From assembly GCA_005281725.1 (NCBI GenBank), contig SSBO01000003.1:126883-190882 (forward strand): DNA of 64,000 nt, in the 5' to 3' direction. This DNA comes from Wuchereria bancrofti (lineage: Eukaryota > Nematoda > Chromadorea > Rhabditida > Onchocercidae). Positions 1-13,595 of the stretch are shown piece after piece. The notes below the pieces were generated by a model. It saw nothing but the letters and a program-made list of their open reading frames with translations, was not told where the DNA came from and did no database searches. The translations under genes and the position numbers were made by a program. Numbering within the stretch: the first letter of the stretch is position 1; every line of letters starts with the position of its first letter.

Positions 1-43
1 CCCCCCCTTCAAAAAAAAAAGTAATAAAAAGATAGAAACTTAC

Positions 44-3000
44 ACTAAATGTCTTGCACCCCAATTGCACTGTACAAAACGCCATGAACCACTTAAATAG
101 ACAGCATTCCAGGTATTCCGGAATCGGTTATCCTCAAATCGGTAACCAGGTTGATAACCGGCTGATTTACTATAACCTTTGATAACAACACAGTGTAATC
201 CGGCATAACTGCAAATACAATAAGAAAATTTTCATATATTTTCTCATTTCGGCTCTTTTTTTTTTTTTACTTTTACTAAACTTATAAAATTAAACTTTGA
301 TTATACAAATAATAATAATAAAAAGATGTGATATTAAAAATTTTCTTTTTTTTAAAATCTTTTCGAAAGCAAAAGTTAAAAGAAAAAGCAGGAAAAAATA
401 AAATAGATAAGAGATTTTTAAAAATTTATTAAATTTGCAATGGAAAATTTTAATTTAATTAAAATTATCATAAAAAATCAATCAATCAGAATTATTCTAT
501 TAATAATTGAAATGAAAATAGAGCAAAAAAAAAAAAAAAATGATATGATCAAATTACCTGCATAATCGTTTAAATAAAACGTGATAACTTTCTGTGCCAT
601 ATTTAATTCCACGTAATAAACCCATTGGTGTATTACTATCCAAATGACTATCAAATTGCATTACATTTAAATTTTTAATTGTAATCCATCGATAAATTGC
701 TCTAAAAAAAAAAGAAAAAAAAAACTTCCTCTCAAATTTAATATAATTAAAATTTCATTGAAAAAGAAAAGAAAAAAGACATGAGAATGAAATAAAACTT
801 AAATGAGTTAATTATCTCATATACTAAGTTTTTTTTGTTTTAAATGATGGAAATTTTATTTAATCAATAATAATTAGATTTGGCAGAAAAAAAATTTTTT
901 TTGAAAAAATTTTCATAAAATTTTGCACGGGAAAAAGAAAATCGAACAAACATAATACATTAATAATTTCATTTTCATCAAAAAATATCTGATAAATGAC
1001 ACTTAAAATTACATTTTATCATTTTTTTTCCATTTAAATTACACATTATTCGAAATACTTACTTTCTGAGTAATTTTAAATAAAGATGAAAGAAATTATA
1101 AAATTATTGCTTTCTTTAAAAAAAAAGATTGCTCATTAAATTTAGAAGAAAATTTTTATAGTATATTTTGGAATAAAAATTTTCAAAATGAAAAAAGAAT
1201 TATTAATTATTGATTTCATTGAATTATTAATTATTGATTACATATATACATATGCAAGTTATAAATATTTATTTTTAAGTAAATTTTCACTTTTTTCGAG
1301 CATAATTTTGCGGCCAAAAAAAAATAAAATTCAAATAAAAAATTATTTAAAGTTAAATAACAATTTAGAAAAAAAGTCCCATATGTTTATTCATTTTTTC
1401 TTTAATGAAAGAAAAAAAAAAGGTTGCATTTTGATAATTTATCATTTTAATATTTTTAATAAAATAATTACTTATTTCTTTTTTACTTTAAGATTTGTAA
1501 AATGTTTAATTAAATTTCACCTCGCTTTTTCAATATCATTTCGTGCATTAGCTGTTAATGTTCGAATTAATTCGGTAAATGTTGTAATTTCAGATTGTGC
1601 CATAGTTATTGCTACCTCATCGATTGCTTCAAATACCATTGTATTGGTGTAAATTTCACGTTTACTGCAAATTGGTGGTTGTGGTGGTGGCGGTGTTGTT
1701 GGATATGATGGTGAACCTATATATGAGGAATCATCACATTCCTGAAAAAAGAAGAAAGAATAATTTATATAAATTTAAAAAATTTAAATTTGAAAATTGT
1801 AAGAAAAAATTTTTTAAAAATTTTAAAAAATTTAAGAATTTAAATTTGAAAATTGTAAAAAAAATGGCAAAAAAACGATAAAAATGGAGAAGCTTAAATG
1901 AGAAAATTGATAAAAAATAAAACTTGTAAAAAAGAATTGGTATTTTTTTTTTTTGGAACCTGTAAAAAAAAAGAAAAAAATTTGCAGAAATTTCAAAAAT
2001 TTAAATTTGAAAGTTGCTGATAAATAATATGTGGCAAAAAGAAAGCAGTTAAAAATGGAAATTTAAATTTTAATGACAAAATTTAGAAAAACTGAAATTT
2101 CGAATAAAATTTGTGGGAAGGAATTGACTCGTTTTTTTTTTGTTTTGGATCAAAAATCGCTAACAGTGAAACAATGCATTAATCATGATTATCAAATCAT
2201 TATTTTGCATCCATGATTAATCATTTTTGAACTTTCATATTGACAAATTTAAATTAATAATTTAATCATTTGTATACTTTAGAACAACTTTATAATTAGA
2301 TTACTCGAAAACTTTACATTATTTTTCAAAAATGTAACGTTTTGTAATAATAATATAGTATTACTATCACGGATCATTTATCCATCATTACAGATGGCTT
2401 AATTCAACTAAATTCTTTTTTTTAATAAAAAAAATTTTTTAATCATTTACTTAATTCGTATTAAATATTAGAGAGATTAATTAGCACTTATCACTTTTAA
2501 TAGTGGTGTTTTTTCTTTGCATTTTGAAATCTTAAATATTTAAAAATCTAGATTTTATCTTTGCCAAAATTTTACTTTCAAATTTATTTTTTTAAAAATT
2601 CTTTAAAAATTTCAATTTGCCTTTTTAAAATCTTACCACACGTGCTTGCTTAAATAAATCCAACATTTCTTTAGCTTGTCGATCAAGTAATTCAGCCGTC
2701 TGTAATCGTTCACGTTCCTTACGTTGCTGATGTAAAGTTTCCAATTTTTTATCACGTTTTATCGTCAAATGCCTGATCAAATCCTCTTTATTCCTACTAC
2801 CTACTTGGCCTTTTTCATATTTTCGAGCAAAATCAGCCAACGCTTGTTCCCATTCTTCCTAAAAAGTCTTTCTTTCATTTACTTTTTACATTTCAATCTA
2901 AAATTTTAACACTTATTAAACAGAATAACAAAAAAGAATCTTTTTTTTGCGTTTTCTTTCTTGAAATTTGAAATAATTTCAGCAGTTAAATTCAAGATTT

Positions 3001-4243
3001 TTTGCTTTTTTGCTTGCTTTATTTTAAAGTTAAAATTTTGAAACTTAATTGAAATTTTTGGAATAATTTTCAAGAATTAATTTTGAACCGATCACAAAAT
3101 ACTTACTTTAGTTTCCTTTTCAAATTGATCATATTCTCGTTTCTTATTTTCATCAAATGCTTCATACAATTTATCCTCATCTTTACGATGAATTAATTCC
3201 AGTCGAGTTTGTGCATCGTAATCCTTAAATTATCACTTAGTCTCACAAAAATAACAAAGTTCGAATAAATTAAAAAAAAAATCAGCAAGAAAAAATTTAT
3301 TTTTTTAAATTTATTTTTAAAAATCAACTCTTCACATTTGTCATATATCAAATATTTGTTAAAACCTTGTTTGTTCTACAGTCCCATAAAAAAGAAGGAA
3401 AAAAAAAACTAAAAGCACAATTAATAATTTTCATTTCAAAATTGACAAAAGTTAAACCAAAAAAAGGGATTATTCAAATTATGAGATTTAAAAAAAAAAA
3501 AATTAAAAAAGTTTAAGAAATTTGCACTTATTAAATTTCTTTAAAAATAAATTGTAAAAAACAATTTTGTTTATGAAATGGTAAATTATATAAGTTTTAT
3601 TATTTTTTACTATTACTGTTTATTATTATCATTATTATTTTATTATTATCACTATTATTATCATCATTTTCATTATTATTATTATTTTCATTATTATTAT
3701 TATTAGATTTACCACAACATATCGTGCACCAGCGTGTTTAATTTTTGGATATGGTTTTGAAACTTGTGTAGCTTTAATTGCATGAGCAATTTTTAAATCA
3801 TTTAAGCCAGCATCACGACGAAAGCCATTGCTACGATGCGTTCCGTTGCTGTAACCATTGCGCATCGGCGGTAAGTCATGCGGACCGGCTATTGGTACAT
3901 GACTGTTACAATAAATTTCCTAGAAGAAGAAAGCAATAAAAAAAATAATTAATTAATTAATGCTATATTCTAATTTAATGAAAAAGAACTATCATTTAAA
4001 AAAAAATGCTAGTGAAATATATTTTTAAATAAATGAATCAGTTAATCATTAATTGCTATCTTCTAAATAAGAAATTATCATAGAGAAAAATAATGATGAA
4101 ATATTTAAACAAATCAAGCCATTAAATAATTTTTATTTTTTAATAGAACAAAAAAAAAAGAAATCATTATGAAAAAAGCCAATAAAATATTTTAAAGTAA
4201 GCCAATCAATCATCAATCTAAAAACGCTAATAAAATATGTTTA

Positions 4244-4297
<54 letters not shown>

Positions 4298-4628
4298 CCT
4301 ATTCATCAATCAATTAACCAATCAATCAATCTGCCAATCAATCAATTAATAATTGTTATTTTCTAGTAATATCTCTTCTCTAATTTTTCTCATTTTATAA
4401 TTAATTTTTATGAAAATAATACACTTTTTGATTAATAAATGAAATTAAAGGAAAAACCTGATCATTAATATCATTTCGATTATTGCAATATGTTTTCAAT
4501 GCTAAACGTGTCCCACAAATGTAACATTTAAAACATCCCTGATGAAAAAATGTTGAATCCTTTAATGGACCAACTTTATCAGTTGGATAAACAGGTTTTG
4601 AACACCGATGACAAAGCTCTTTCACCAT
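44..4628 (-). CDS. ltd-1: LTD-1-like LIM and transglutaminase-like domain protein, partial (3' end beyond left edge)
   Basis: Seven exons join in frame on the minus strand: 4628-4458, 3919-3713, 3223-3107, 2858-2637, 1741-1521, 701-558 and 208-44. They give about 416 residues before the window ends. Residues 1-64 form a LIM zinc-binding domain (C6, C9, H29, C32, C35, C38, C61, H64). A basic linker follows, then a charged helical or coiled-coil stretch at about 127-239 and a proline-rich turn at about 250-260. A transglutaminase-like core begins near residue 300 and includes SYHVLFKRLCRYAGLHC and WNAVYLSGSWRFVQCNWGA. This architecture matches nematode LTD-1 and the wider KY/Hillarin group, known as cytoskeletal proteins of epidermis or muscle. 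The start is the ATG at 4628, because the LIM domain begins five residues later; an in-frame upstream ATG at 4646 is less likely. The usual catalytic Cys, His and Asp appear to be replaced, which suggests a scaffold rather than an enzyme. Confidence 0.9.
4244..4297. repeat. (AATC)n microsatellite in intron 1 of the ltd-1-like gene
   Basis: About 13 near-perfect copies of a tetranucleotide lie between exons 1 and 2. Diverged copies continue to about 4345. Confidence 0.95.
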
Positions 4629-7600
4629 CTGCTTTGTCCAAAACAATTAGACAAATATTTGAATTGAGCAGAAAATAAAAAGAAAAGAATTGATTAGAAA
4701 TTTAAGAAAAAAAGAATTTGAAATATTGAACAAATTATCAAATGTTATCAATTTTAGTTTATTGATAACAAATATTTTATCCTTTTGTTTTTTTTTTTCT
4801 TTTTTTTGCCTTACTATTTATTGTTGAGATGTTATTTGAAATAATTGGCAAAATTTTTCGGCACAGATCAGCCAATCCTGAAAAAGTAAGAAGTAAAAGA
4901 AGGTAAAGACATTATTATATAATTATTAACATTATCATCGCTTTATCATTATTATTATCATTATTAATTTCTTGATATGATAATGATTTATAGAAACAAA
5001 AAAGTTTTATGCATTTGTAATTGCAATTGCAAGCACTTATAAAATAGTTATTATTATTTTTTTTATAATCTAAACAACAAAAAATGAATCATTAAATGTT
5101 AATTAAGTTAAATTATTAATTCATTATTAATTAAGTTAAAATAATGACGTAATAATATGATAAATTTACATAACGTTATTAATGATTGTGTAGAATTCGA
5201 TAATTATTAATAAAACTGTTATTGACAACTTTTTTTTTCAAAAATACAATATACTTTGACCAGTAATTTTAAGCATATTTGAAAAATAAAAGAAAGGAAG
5301 AACGAATAAATAATTTTTTTTTCTTGTAAAAAACAAAATTTTTATGTCTGTTATTATTGGCATGTGTAAACATATGTTTTACTTACGAATAATATTATCA
5401 ATGATAGCAGCAATAATAATTATGACGGGTACAGTATAATAATATCATCGTTATCATCACTGTATCACATATTCTAAACTTTATCAGTAAGGTCTTACTT
5501 TTACTTGTTTATTTATATTTACATAGGAGCAGTAATTAATTAATATTAGTTTAATTAGTATTCACATTTTATTATTAATATTAATAATAATAATGTAGTT
5601 AGAATTAATAAATGAATAAGATGCTGAATTATATTTTGCATATTTTAACAATGATTATGCATTTACATATTTAACAATGATAATGATAATATTAATAACA
5701 ATAATAATAATACTAATAATAAATAATAGCAATTCATTGATAATAAATGGGTTGAAATTGAGGAAGATGGAAAAAATCATTAAATTAGAACAGATTTGAA
5801 ATTCAACAATTAATTTTACTAATCTTTATTAAAATCAAATTTTTAAAAAAAAATTACGAATTTCTATTATATTTATCAAAATTGTTTTTTTTTCTGAAAA
5901 AAAAGAAAAGGATTCAAATAAATAAGAGTCACTGTAAATAAAATGTGAAAAATTATCAAGTAAATAATAAATGTTATCAAAGAGAAATCGAAAAACTTTA
6001 TTCTTATGAAAACTCAAATTTTTGAAATTTATTAAAAAGTGGTAGTATATGGTTAACAGACAGTAAATGTATTTTTTTGTTATGTTTCAAATTACTTATA
6101 GAAGAGTAAAAAAATATTCGTATTTTGAATTCTAAAAAAAAGAGAAAATAAATCATATAAGACAATAGTAATGATTTTAAGATTAAAACAATAATTGAAA
6201 TTTGAAACAATAATGTATATTCGATTATTCCTTTCTTTCATTTAATTTATATATTTCGCATTCAACGATGAATAATTACATAATTAATAAATAATTATTA
6301 CTATATACATATGGCATTACATAGTAATCATCATTTTCACATTTATTATAATATTTTGAAAATAATAATTTTGATATAAAATGGCCAAAATTCAAACTTC
6401 TAAATACTAAAATAACCGAAACATTTTATTTATATTATAAGGAAAAAAAGAAAAATTTTGCTCTCATATTTTAATTACAAAAAAAAAAAAGAAAAAGAGA
6501 ATGAAATATGACAATTTTAATTTTAGCACCAAATACAAATAAAGCAAGCCAACATCGTATCACCAGCATTCATCCATTATCATATTTTCTATACCAGGTA
6601 GTACCAACTGGTAAATGTCGGGAAAAAGAAGGCGGAGAAGGAACAATCGTATATATATAACTGTTACCCATGGGAAAAAAAATTTTTTTTTTTTTTTTAG
6701 AGATGTGGAAAAATTGTTATTTGTCTTTACTTGAACAAACATTCAATATTTCTAACACACGTCACATGCTAATTTCATTTTGGTTTTTTCATTTTTCCGT
6801 TATAATTTCAAAATTGTAAAGAATTAAGATATGATTGTAATATTTTGTAAATTTTTAAATGAATTAAGAACGAAAATTTACTTTCATACTACAGTTTAAT
6901 TTTTTTTTTTTTGCAAAAATAAAATTAAAGCAAATTTTATATGATTATAGAGATTGGTAATATGAACAAAAATATTAATGAATAAATCATTTCAAAATAT
7001 GCCTGAAAACTTTTGATGGAACTTCGATTGGTCAAATTTTTGAAGTGTTTAAAAATTCCTAAAAACAATTAATTAGATAGGAAAATTAAAAAATTCTTTC
7101 AAAATTCAAATTTTGAAATAAAAGCGGATGAGATTTGCTATCTATTCAATATTTATATTTTATCATATTAAACATTCCACTGATATCATTCAATTCGATG
7201 AATACTTTCATCCAGTCATTTTCTAATTTTTTTTTTTTATTTAATTATATAAATAAAACAGTTTTCAGTCATTTTTTTCTGCAGATTTTTTCTACTTTTA
7301 TAGAAAAGTCGGAATATAAATGAATATAAAAATAATAATTTTGCTGTCTGCTAGTTATTTCGCTATTATCAATATTGCTTTTATTATAATTGTTATTATT
7401 ATTTCCATTATTTTGATGCCATAATCATGCTTGTTGTTATAAAATGAATACATTTGCTAATCCTGATTATAATTTGGAAATAACAAAACTCCATTATAAA
7501 TTGAAATTACCAATAATCATATCGAACCTGCTTAAGTGGCACAAAATTACAGCAAAAAATTACTCGAAATCAAACATTTTCATCTTCAAAAAAATAAAAA

Positions 7601-7803
7601 CAAAAACAAAAGTAGAATAAACAAGCTTTCTCTTCAATTTAATTATTTGATTTCATACTGTTAAACAAATTAATTGATATTATCAATTGAATTTGTGTTC
7701 TTTTTTAATTCGAAAGAAAAGGCAAAATTAAGAGAAATAAAGAAACGAAAAGAATACTGGAAAAGAAAGCACTTTGTTTTATTTTTTGTCCATTGCAGCT
7801 ATT

Positions 7804-7896
7804 GGCATTTATCATAATTATCTTATTGTGCTACTGTACGCTTACCGTAATATGGCGGACATACAGTATTACAGTAAGCCAATTATGGTAACAGCC
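7804..7896. repeat. Imperfect inverted repeat (cruciform or hairpin)
   Basis: The inner arms 7840-7852 and 7867-7879 pair over 13 bases with one G-U type mismatch around a 14-base loop. The outer arms 7804-7819 and 7881-7896 also pair with a few mismatches. The left side has about 20 extra unpaired bases. It may be a small inverted-repeat element or a structured RNA; nothing shows transcription. Confidence 0.55.
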
Positions 7897-9567
7897 AAAA
7901 AATGGAATAAAAAGAATTTATAAATTAAACTTAAAAAAACGATTCTTTTTTTTGAAAAGTGCAAGAAACGATAGTTTCAATGATTTGAAAATTTAATAAA
8001 ATTTCATCACTAAATTAATTATAGCATTAAAACTGAAGAAATAATCAACCTCTACTACTTATATATTTCATATCATGTTTCTTCTCCCTAAAAATTTCCA
8101 CTTTTAGGCTCGAAATTCCCGCTTCATTATTTATTGCCATTTCTTTTCTTGTTTGCAATGGATGTAGTAGCAGAAATGAACATAAGAAAGATTAAAATTT
8201 GAGAAACTAGTTTTCCTCCTTTTCATCATATCTTCTTATTCCTCTTTCCATTACTACTACTAATACTATCCTTACTTTTTCCTTTTACCTATTTGAAATT
8301 TACTTCAAAAAAAAGAATAGCTTAGATGAGCTAATTATATTTGGAAGGATATAACTAAAACAAATTAATATTAATACATATAAGCACGTTTTAAATTTGA
8401 TAATTTCATTTATTTCTTAATCCTTCATTAATATTCCTTTTGTCAGCTTAATTTTAGATAAATTATTGCTCAGATAAATTGTAGATAAATTATGAGTTCA
8501 AAAAAATAAAATTTAATAAAGGAAGAAAGGAGGAATGCATATTCTTGAAATTTTTAATGAAAAGTTAATTGATAACAGTTAGTTAATCTATATGAGACAA
8601 TAAAAAAATAAGTAAAGAGGTGTGATCAGAAAAACTTAGATCAAAATCATATTGCAGTAATTATTGGAAATCTTTTGGATGATGCAGAATAAACAAATAA
8701 ACGAGGTATAAAAGCAGAAAATAAATATACAAGGTGTAAAAATGAAAAATCAATAAATCAAAATATTAATAGTAAAAAGAAGTCAATGAAAGCGATGGAT
8801 TAGCAAGTAAGCTTATAAGATTATATAACAATCGTAAAAATTTATGTTAACTTAATCTTAAATTGCAATTGGTAATAACAATTTATTTGAGTAAATTATA
8901 ATTATTGAAAATTAGCTCCACAAAATTGAAATCACCACAAGTTTCATCGTATTTTCATCATTTCCTCGTTAAAACAAAAAAATGGAAAAGTAACTGGAAA
9001 AAAATATAAATGATTGATCAAAGTAAGAAAATGCAACAATTATTTTTAAACCAGAAAAAAGCGATTACAATTTCTCATCATTCTTCTCATCTTCTCTTTC
9101 TATCTTGAATACTACTAATTTCTATTAGTTCTCCTCTTTTGGTTAAGCCAAAAACAATCAGTATTTTCTTTCATTGATGATTAATTTTTTTAATTAGAAT
9201 AATCAGCAAAACTTTTTTGCACATTTTACTATTACTGATATTGAATCACGATTATAAAATGTTCTAATACAAAATAATAGCAATGCTAGTATCGGATAAA
9301 AATAATTTCATTGAAGATAACAATTATTAATGATGTTGATAATCGCAGTAACATGATTATATTGATAACAATAATAGTAATGATATTGATTATAACTCAT
9401 TTATTATATAATTCACCTTTGTCATAGTCATAATAATCATAAATAATCAATACCATAATTATAAATTTAGAAACAATAATCATTAATAATTCTAGTCATC
9501 ATCATAGCAGTGATAATACTTTATTATAGCAAATGCATCAACAAGTGACAAAGCAACAATAGCAATA

Positions 9568-9967
9568 AATCATTGATATTGACAGTAATGATAATGACAA
9601 TAATAATAACAATATAACAAGAATAATAATAGTCATAATAGTAAGTAATAATGTCGAATAGAGAAAATAAAAAACATAAAGGTGATAGTAATAGTAATAA
9701 TAGTGATAGCAGTTATAAAATCATTGATATTAATAGTAATGATAATGACAATAATAATATAACAAGAATAATAATAACTAATAATAATAGTCATAATAGT
9801 AAGTAATAATGTCAAATAGAGAAAACAAAGAACATAAAGGTGATAGTAATAGTAATAATAGTGATAGCAGTTATAAAATCATTGATAGTAATAGTAATGA
9901 TAATGACAATAATAATATAACAAGAATAATAATTAATAATAATAAGTAATAAATGTTAAATAGAGAA
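9568..9967. repeat. Tandem repeat of about 151-158 bp, 2.5 copies
   Basis: Copies begin at 9568, 9719 and 9877. Each starts with the same AATCATTGATA phrase and continues through a trinucleotide-like AAT/GAT tract to a shared stretch (GTAATAATGTC, AACATAAAGGTGATAG). The unit is low-complexity but the long period shows true tandem duplication. Confidence 0.85.
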
Positions 9968-10951
9968 GATGACAAGTAATAATACCAATAATAACAGCAA
10001 TAATTTCAATGTTTAATACTTTTAATGTTAATTGCAATATAAATTGTATTATGATAGATGGTGCCAAAAATTAACAATGAAAGGAAATTAGCTATTATTT
10101 TAAGAATTACATTTTCTTGTAACTTAGATGTATGCAAAAGGTATCAATAGCATACCAATAGTAGGCGAAATGAACTCGATTGAAATATTTAAAAATTGAA
10201 TTAAGTGCTTTTAAAAATTATTGATTGAATTAAGAAAAAATGAAAGAAGAAAATGAAGTCAAAAAGAAGCGAATAGTTCAAAAAAAGATTAGGAAAATTT
10301 TGTCAATGCAATTGTTTCAACAATTCATAATAAAAGAAATGAAAGTTTTTTTAAGAAAAAATTTGGTTTCTTTACTTTTAAAAAATTTTCTGAAATATTT
10401 TATGAATGAATTCTAAATACATCATTTAAATCTAAATTGATCATTTGAATAATGGTAATGTTAAAACGGTGTCAAATCATAGAGGATAGGATTATTGCAT
10501 ATCCTGAAAGTTAAATATAAACCCGGAAAAGAGAATATTGTAAAGTAACCGGTTTAGAAATTAATCTTAAATTGTTGAACTTGACAAATTCTTACGAACA
10601 ATTATAAAATTGGTGATAAAACTGGCTTATTATAGATTCGAATTGATGATAATATTTGTTATATGATAACAGATGAACAATTTCTGATTGCATTGCAACA
10701 TTATCGAAAAAAGCGCAAATCAAAATTGTGAAATAAATATTTTATAAGGAGAAAATTTAGTTAAAAAATAGAATGGATAACTGTTTTTTAAATGACAGTT
10801 TTATATCATTAAATGACACATACTTAATTAATTTAAAAACTGAAAAAAAAATCAAAAACTAAAATACTCTTCCTCTTTTCGTTTTTTTTTTTTTTTGAAT
10901 CCAGTTTTTTGTTTTCAAAATGAATCAATTTATTGAAAGAGAGAAGAAAAT

Positions 10952-11024
10952 TTTGCTAAAAGAAGAAAATTACTGTATTTTTTTTTTCACAAAAATTTTA
11001 CAGTAATTTTCTTCTTTTAGCAAA
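10952..11024. repeat. Perfect 26-bp inverted repeat with 21-base loop
   Basis: The arm at 10952-10977 is the exact reverse complement of 10999-11024, with a T-rich then A/T loop between. A perfect stem of this length stands out even in AT-rich DNA. It could be a hairpin RNA precursor, a miniature inverted-repeat element or a replication-slippage product. Confidence 0.85.
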
Positions 11025-12291
11025 GCAAATTAAAAAAAAGACGAAGCTTTAACGCCATCATTTTCCACACATTTGCATCAAAATTCTCTCATTTTTGAAA
11101 TAAAAATCATCTTTTTTGATAAAATTCATCTTTTCTTCTTTTCCTTTTTTCTTTTATTTTTTTTTTCTTCTTTTTTGTTAAAATTCCTAAAATATTAGTA
11201 TGTAATAATTTGAAAGATTGTTTTTTATGAGCTAAATTTTCCAAATGGTCGAATATCGTACTGCTGTAGTGATAGATGATTGCGCATTGGAAAGTTTTTT
11301 TTTTTTTCGCGCATTTGAGTGAAAAAGAATTTTTAAAAATGAAGAAAAGTTGAACAAAAATTCTATCATAAATGTCAACTTTTTCACGGATTAGTAATGA
11401 ATCAATGCATTTAAATAACGTCGAATAATAGCTGATAAGGTGGAATTAATATTTGATAGAAATAGGAATCAAAATAAAAATTAAATTAGAAGAAAAATTA
11501 AATTCAAAATGGTAAATAGCAGTTATTATTGCTTGATCGCAGAAAAATCAGGTAAATTGCAAATGTTTTAATTTAAAATTTCATCATTATACTTATTGCT
11601 TGATAAAAAAATTAATTGATAAATTTAAGAAAAATAGATTCAATATTATTTAATAAAAAATTTGCTGTTTAATTTTATACATAAATATTATTGTGAAGCA
11701 AAAATTTTTAATTATGATAAATTTTTAATTCCAATCAATTGTTTATTTACTTTCTTGCTTTCTTTTTACAAAACAGAAAACTTTTAAAGATTGATTTCGA
11801 TTTTTGAAATCTAATAATTCTTTTTTTTTTGAAGTTTTAATGGCATAATTGCAGCAAAAAAAAATGGAAAAAAGAAGAGATTTTTTAAAGTATCAGTAAT
11901 ATTAAAATATTTGATCATCAAATCATTCATCATCAATAATTTTGAAATTTATCAAATGATGAAAAGATAGATAATGGTTATATTGTTGGATTTAGTTTAC
12001 ATAATAGCCTATTTTACGGTTGGCACACATTAGAACGATAAATGCTTATCTATGCAATAAATTTTGTGAAACATTTTTGTGAAAAAGAAAAAAAAAGGAA
12101 AGGAAAAAGAAATTATCAAATAAAAAAATTTTGATTTCTAGTATAAAATTTATAATAAAAATTTTGCTCATATTCTTATTTTTTTTTTTCCTTTTTTCTG
12201 CAAAACTTTAAATCATTTTCCTATTGTTAAAATAGCAATACATTTAATAAATACATCTTATAAAATATTCTTCTTTCTCTTCTCTTGAAGC

Positions 12292-13595
12292 AAAAAAAAA
12301 CTTATAATTATAATTATTTTTATTCGTAAAAACTTTTCAATTTTCTTAGAATAGTAGTAATATCAATATATTTATTCCTAAAATAGTCAAAATTAAATAC
12401 AAAAAAAAAATGAAAAATTTTGCTTAAATAATTTACATATTTATTAATTATCAAAATTTTTGCTAAATTTATCAAAAATTGCAAAAGTATAAATATTTGG
12501 AGTAAATTTAGTTGAAAATATTTTATGATAAAATAGAAAAATTGGAATTAATAACGGTTCCCCAGTACTTATTTATTGGTTGATATTCAGGGTAATATTT
12601 TTTCAATTAAAAAAAATTTTTACTTTTATTTTTTAATAATCAATTTTTAACTTGTTGAAGTTTTTTGCTTTAGCCACATCATCATTGATAAATAAGAAAT
12701 TTTTTTGAATTTTTTTCTCAGAATTCTTCAGATGTTTGATATTTAAGCATTGTTTACTTAAATGGAATAAATTTTTTTAACGAATAATTTTGTCTTTTTA
12801 TAATAAATATTTCAATATGAAATGTTTGAATTAATTTCACATCCATGTATTGAATATTGGAAAAATAAATCAATAAAACAAATAAATAAAAATTCANAAA
12901 AAAAAACTTATAATTATAATTATTTTTATTCGTAAAAACTTTTCAATTTTCTTAGAATAGTAGTAATATCAATATATTTATTCCTAAAATAGTCAAAATT
13001 AAATACAAAAAAAAAATGAAAAATTTTGCTTAAATAATTTACATATTTATTAATTATCAAAATTTTTGCTAAATTTATCAAAAATTGCAAAAGTATAAAT
13101 ATTTGGAGTAAATTTAGTTGAAAATATTTTATGATAAAATTTATTAATTATCAAAATTTTTGCTAAATTTATCAAAAATTGCAAAAGTATAAATATTTGG
13201 AGTAAATTTAATTGAAAATATTTTATGATAAAATAGAAAAATTGGAATTAATAACGGTTCCCCAGTACTTATTTATTGGTTGATATTCAGGGTAATATTT
13301 TTTCAATTAAAAAAAATTTTTACTTTTATTTTTTAATAATCAATTTTTAACTTGTTGAAGTTTTTACTTTAACCACATCATCATTGATAAATAAGAAATT
13401 TTTTTGAATTTTTTTCTCAGAATTCTTCAGATGTTTGATATTTAAGCATTGTTTACTTAAATGGAATAAATTTTTTTAACGAATAATTTTGTCTTTTTAT
13501 AATAAATATTTCAATATGAAATGTTTGAATTAATTTCACATCCATGTATTGAATATTGGAAAAATAAATCAATAAAACAAATAAATAAAAATTCA
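12292..13595. other. Assembly join: single N flanked by duplicated 600-bp sequence
   Basis: The segment 12292-12896 is repeated as 12898-13595 directly after a single N at 12897. The copies differ by a few substitutions, for example in the stretch after CTTGTTGAAG, by one single-base indel and by a 94-bp internal duplication in the right copy. This fits two overlapping contig ends, possibly two haplotypes, placed side by side and not merged. Confidence 0.85.
13047..13234. repeat. 94-bp direct tandem duplication in right-hand copy of the join
   Basis: The units 13047-13140 and 13141-13234 are almost identical. The matching position in the left contig copy, near 12441-12535, has only one unit, so this is an allelic or assembly difference. 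Confidence 0.85.

Noticed and set aside
1188..1652. A 154-residue plus-strand frame
   Set aside because: It is antisense to ltd-1 exon 5 plus intron; the minus strand carries the conserved protein.
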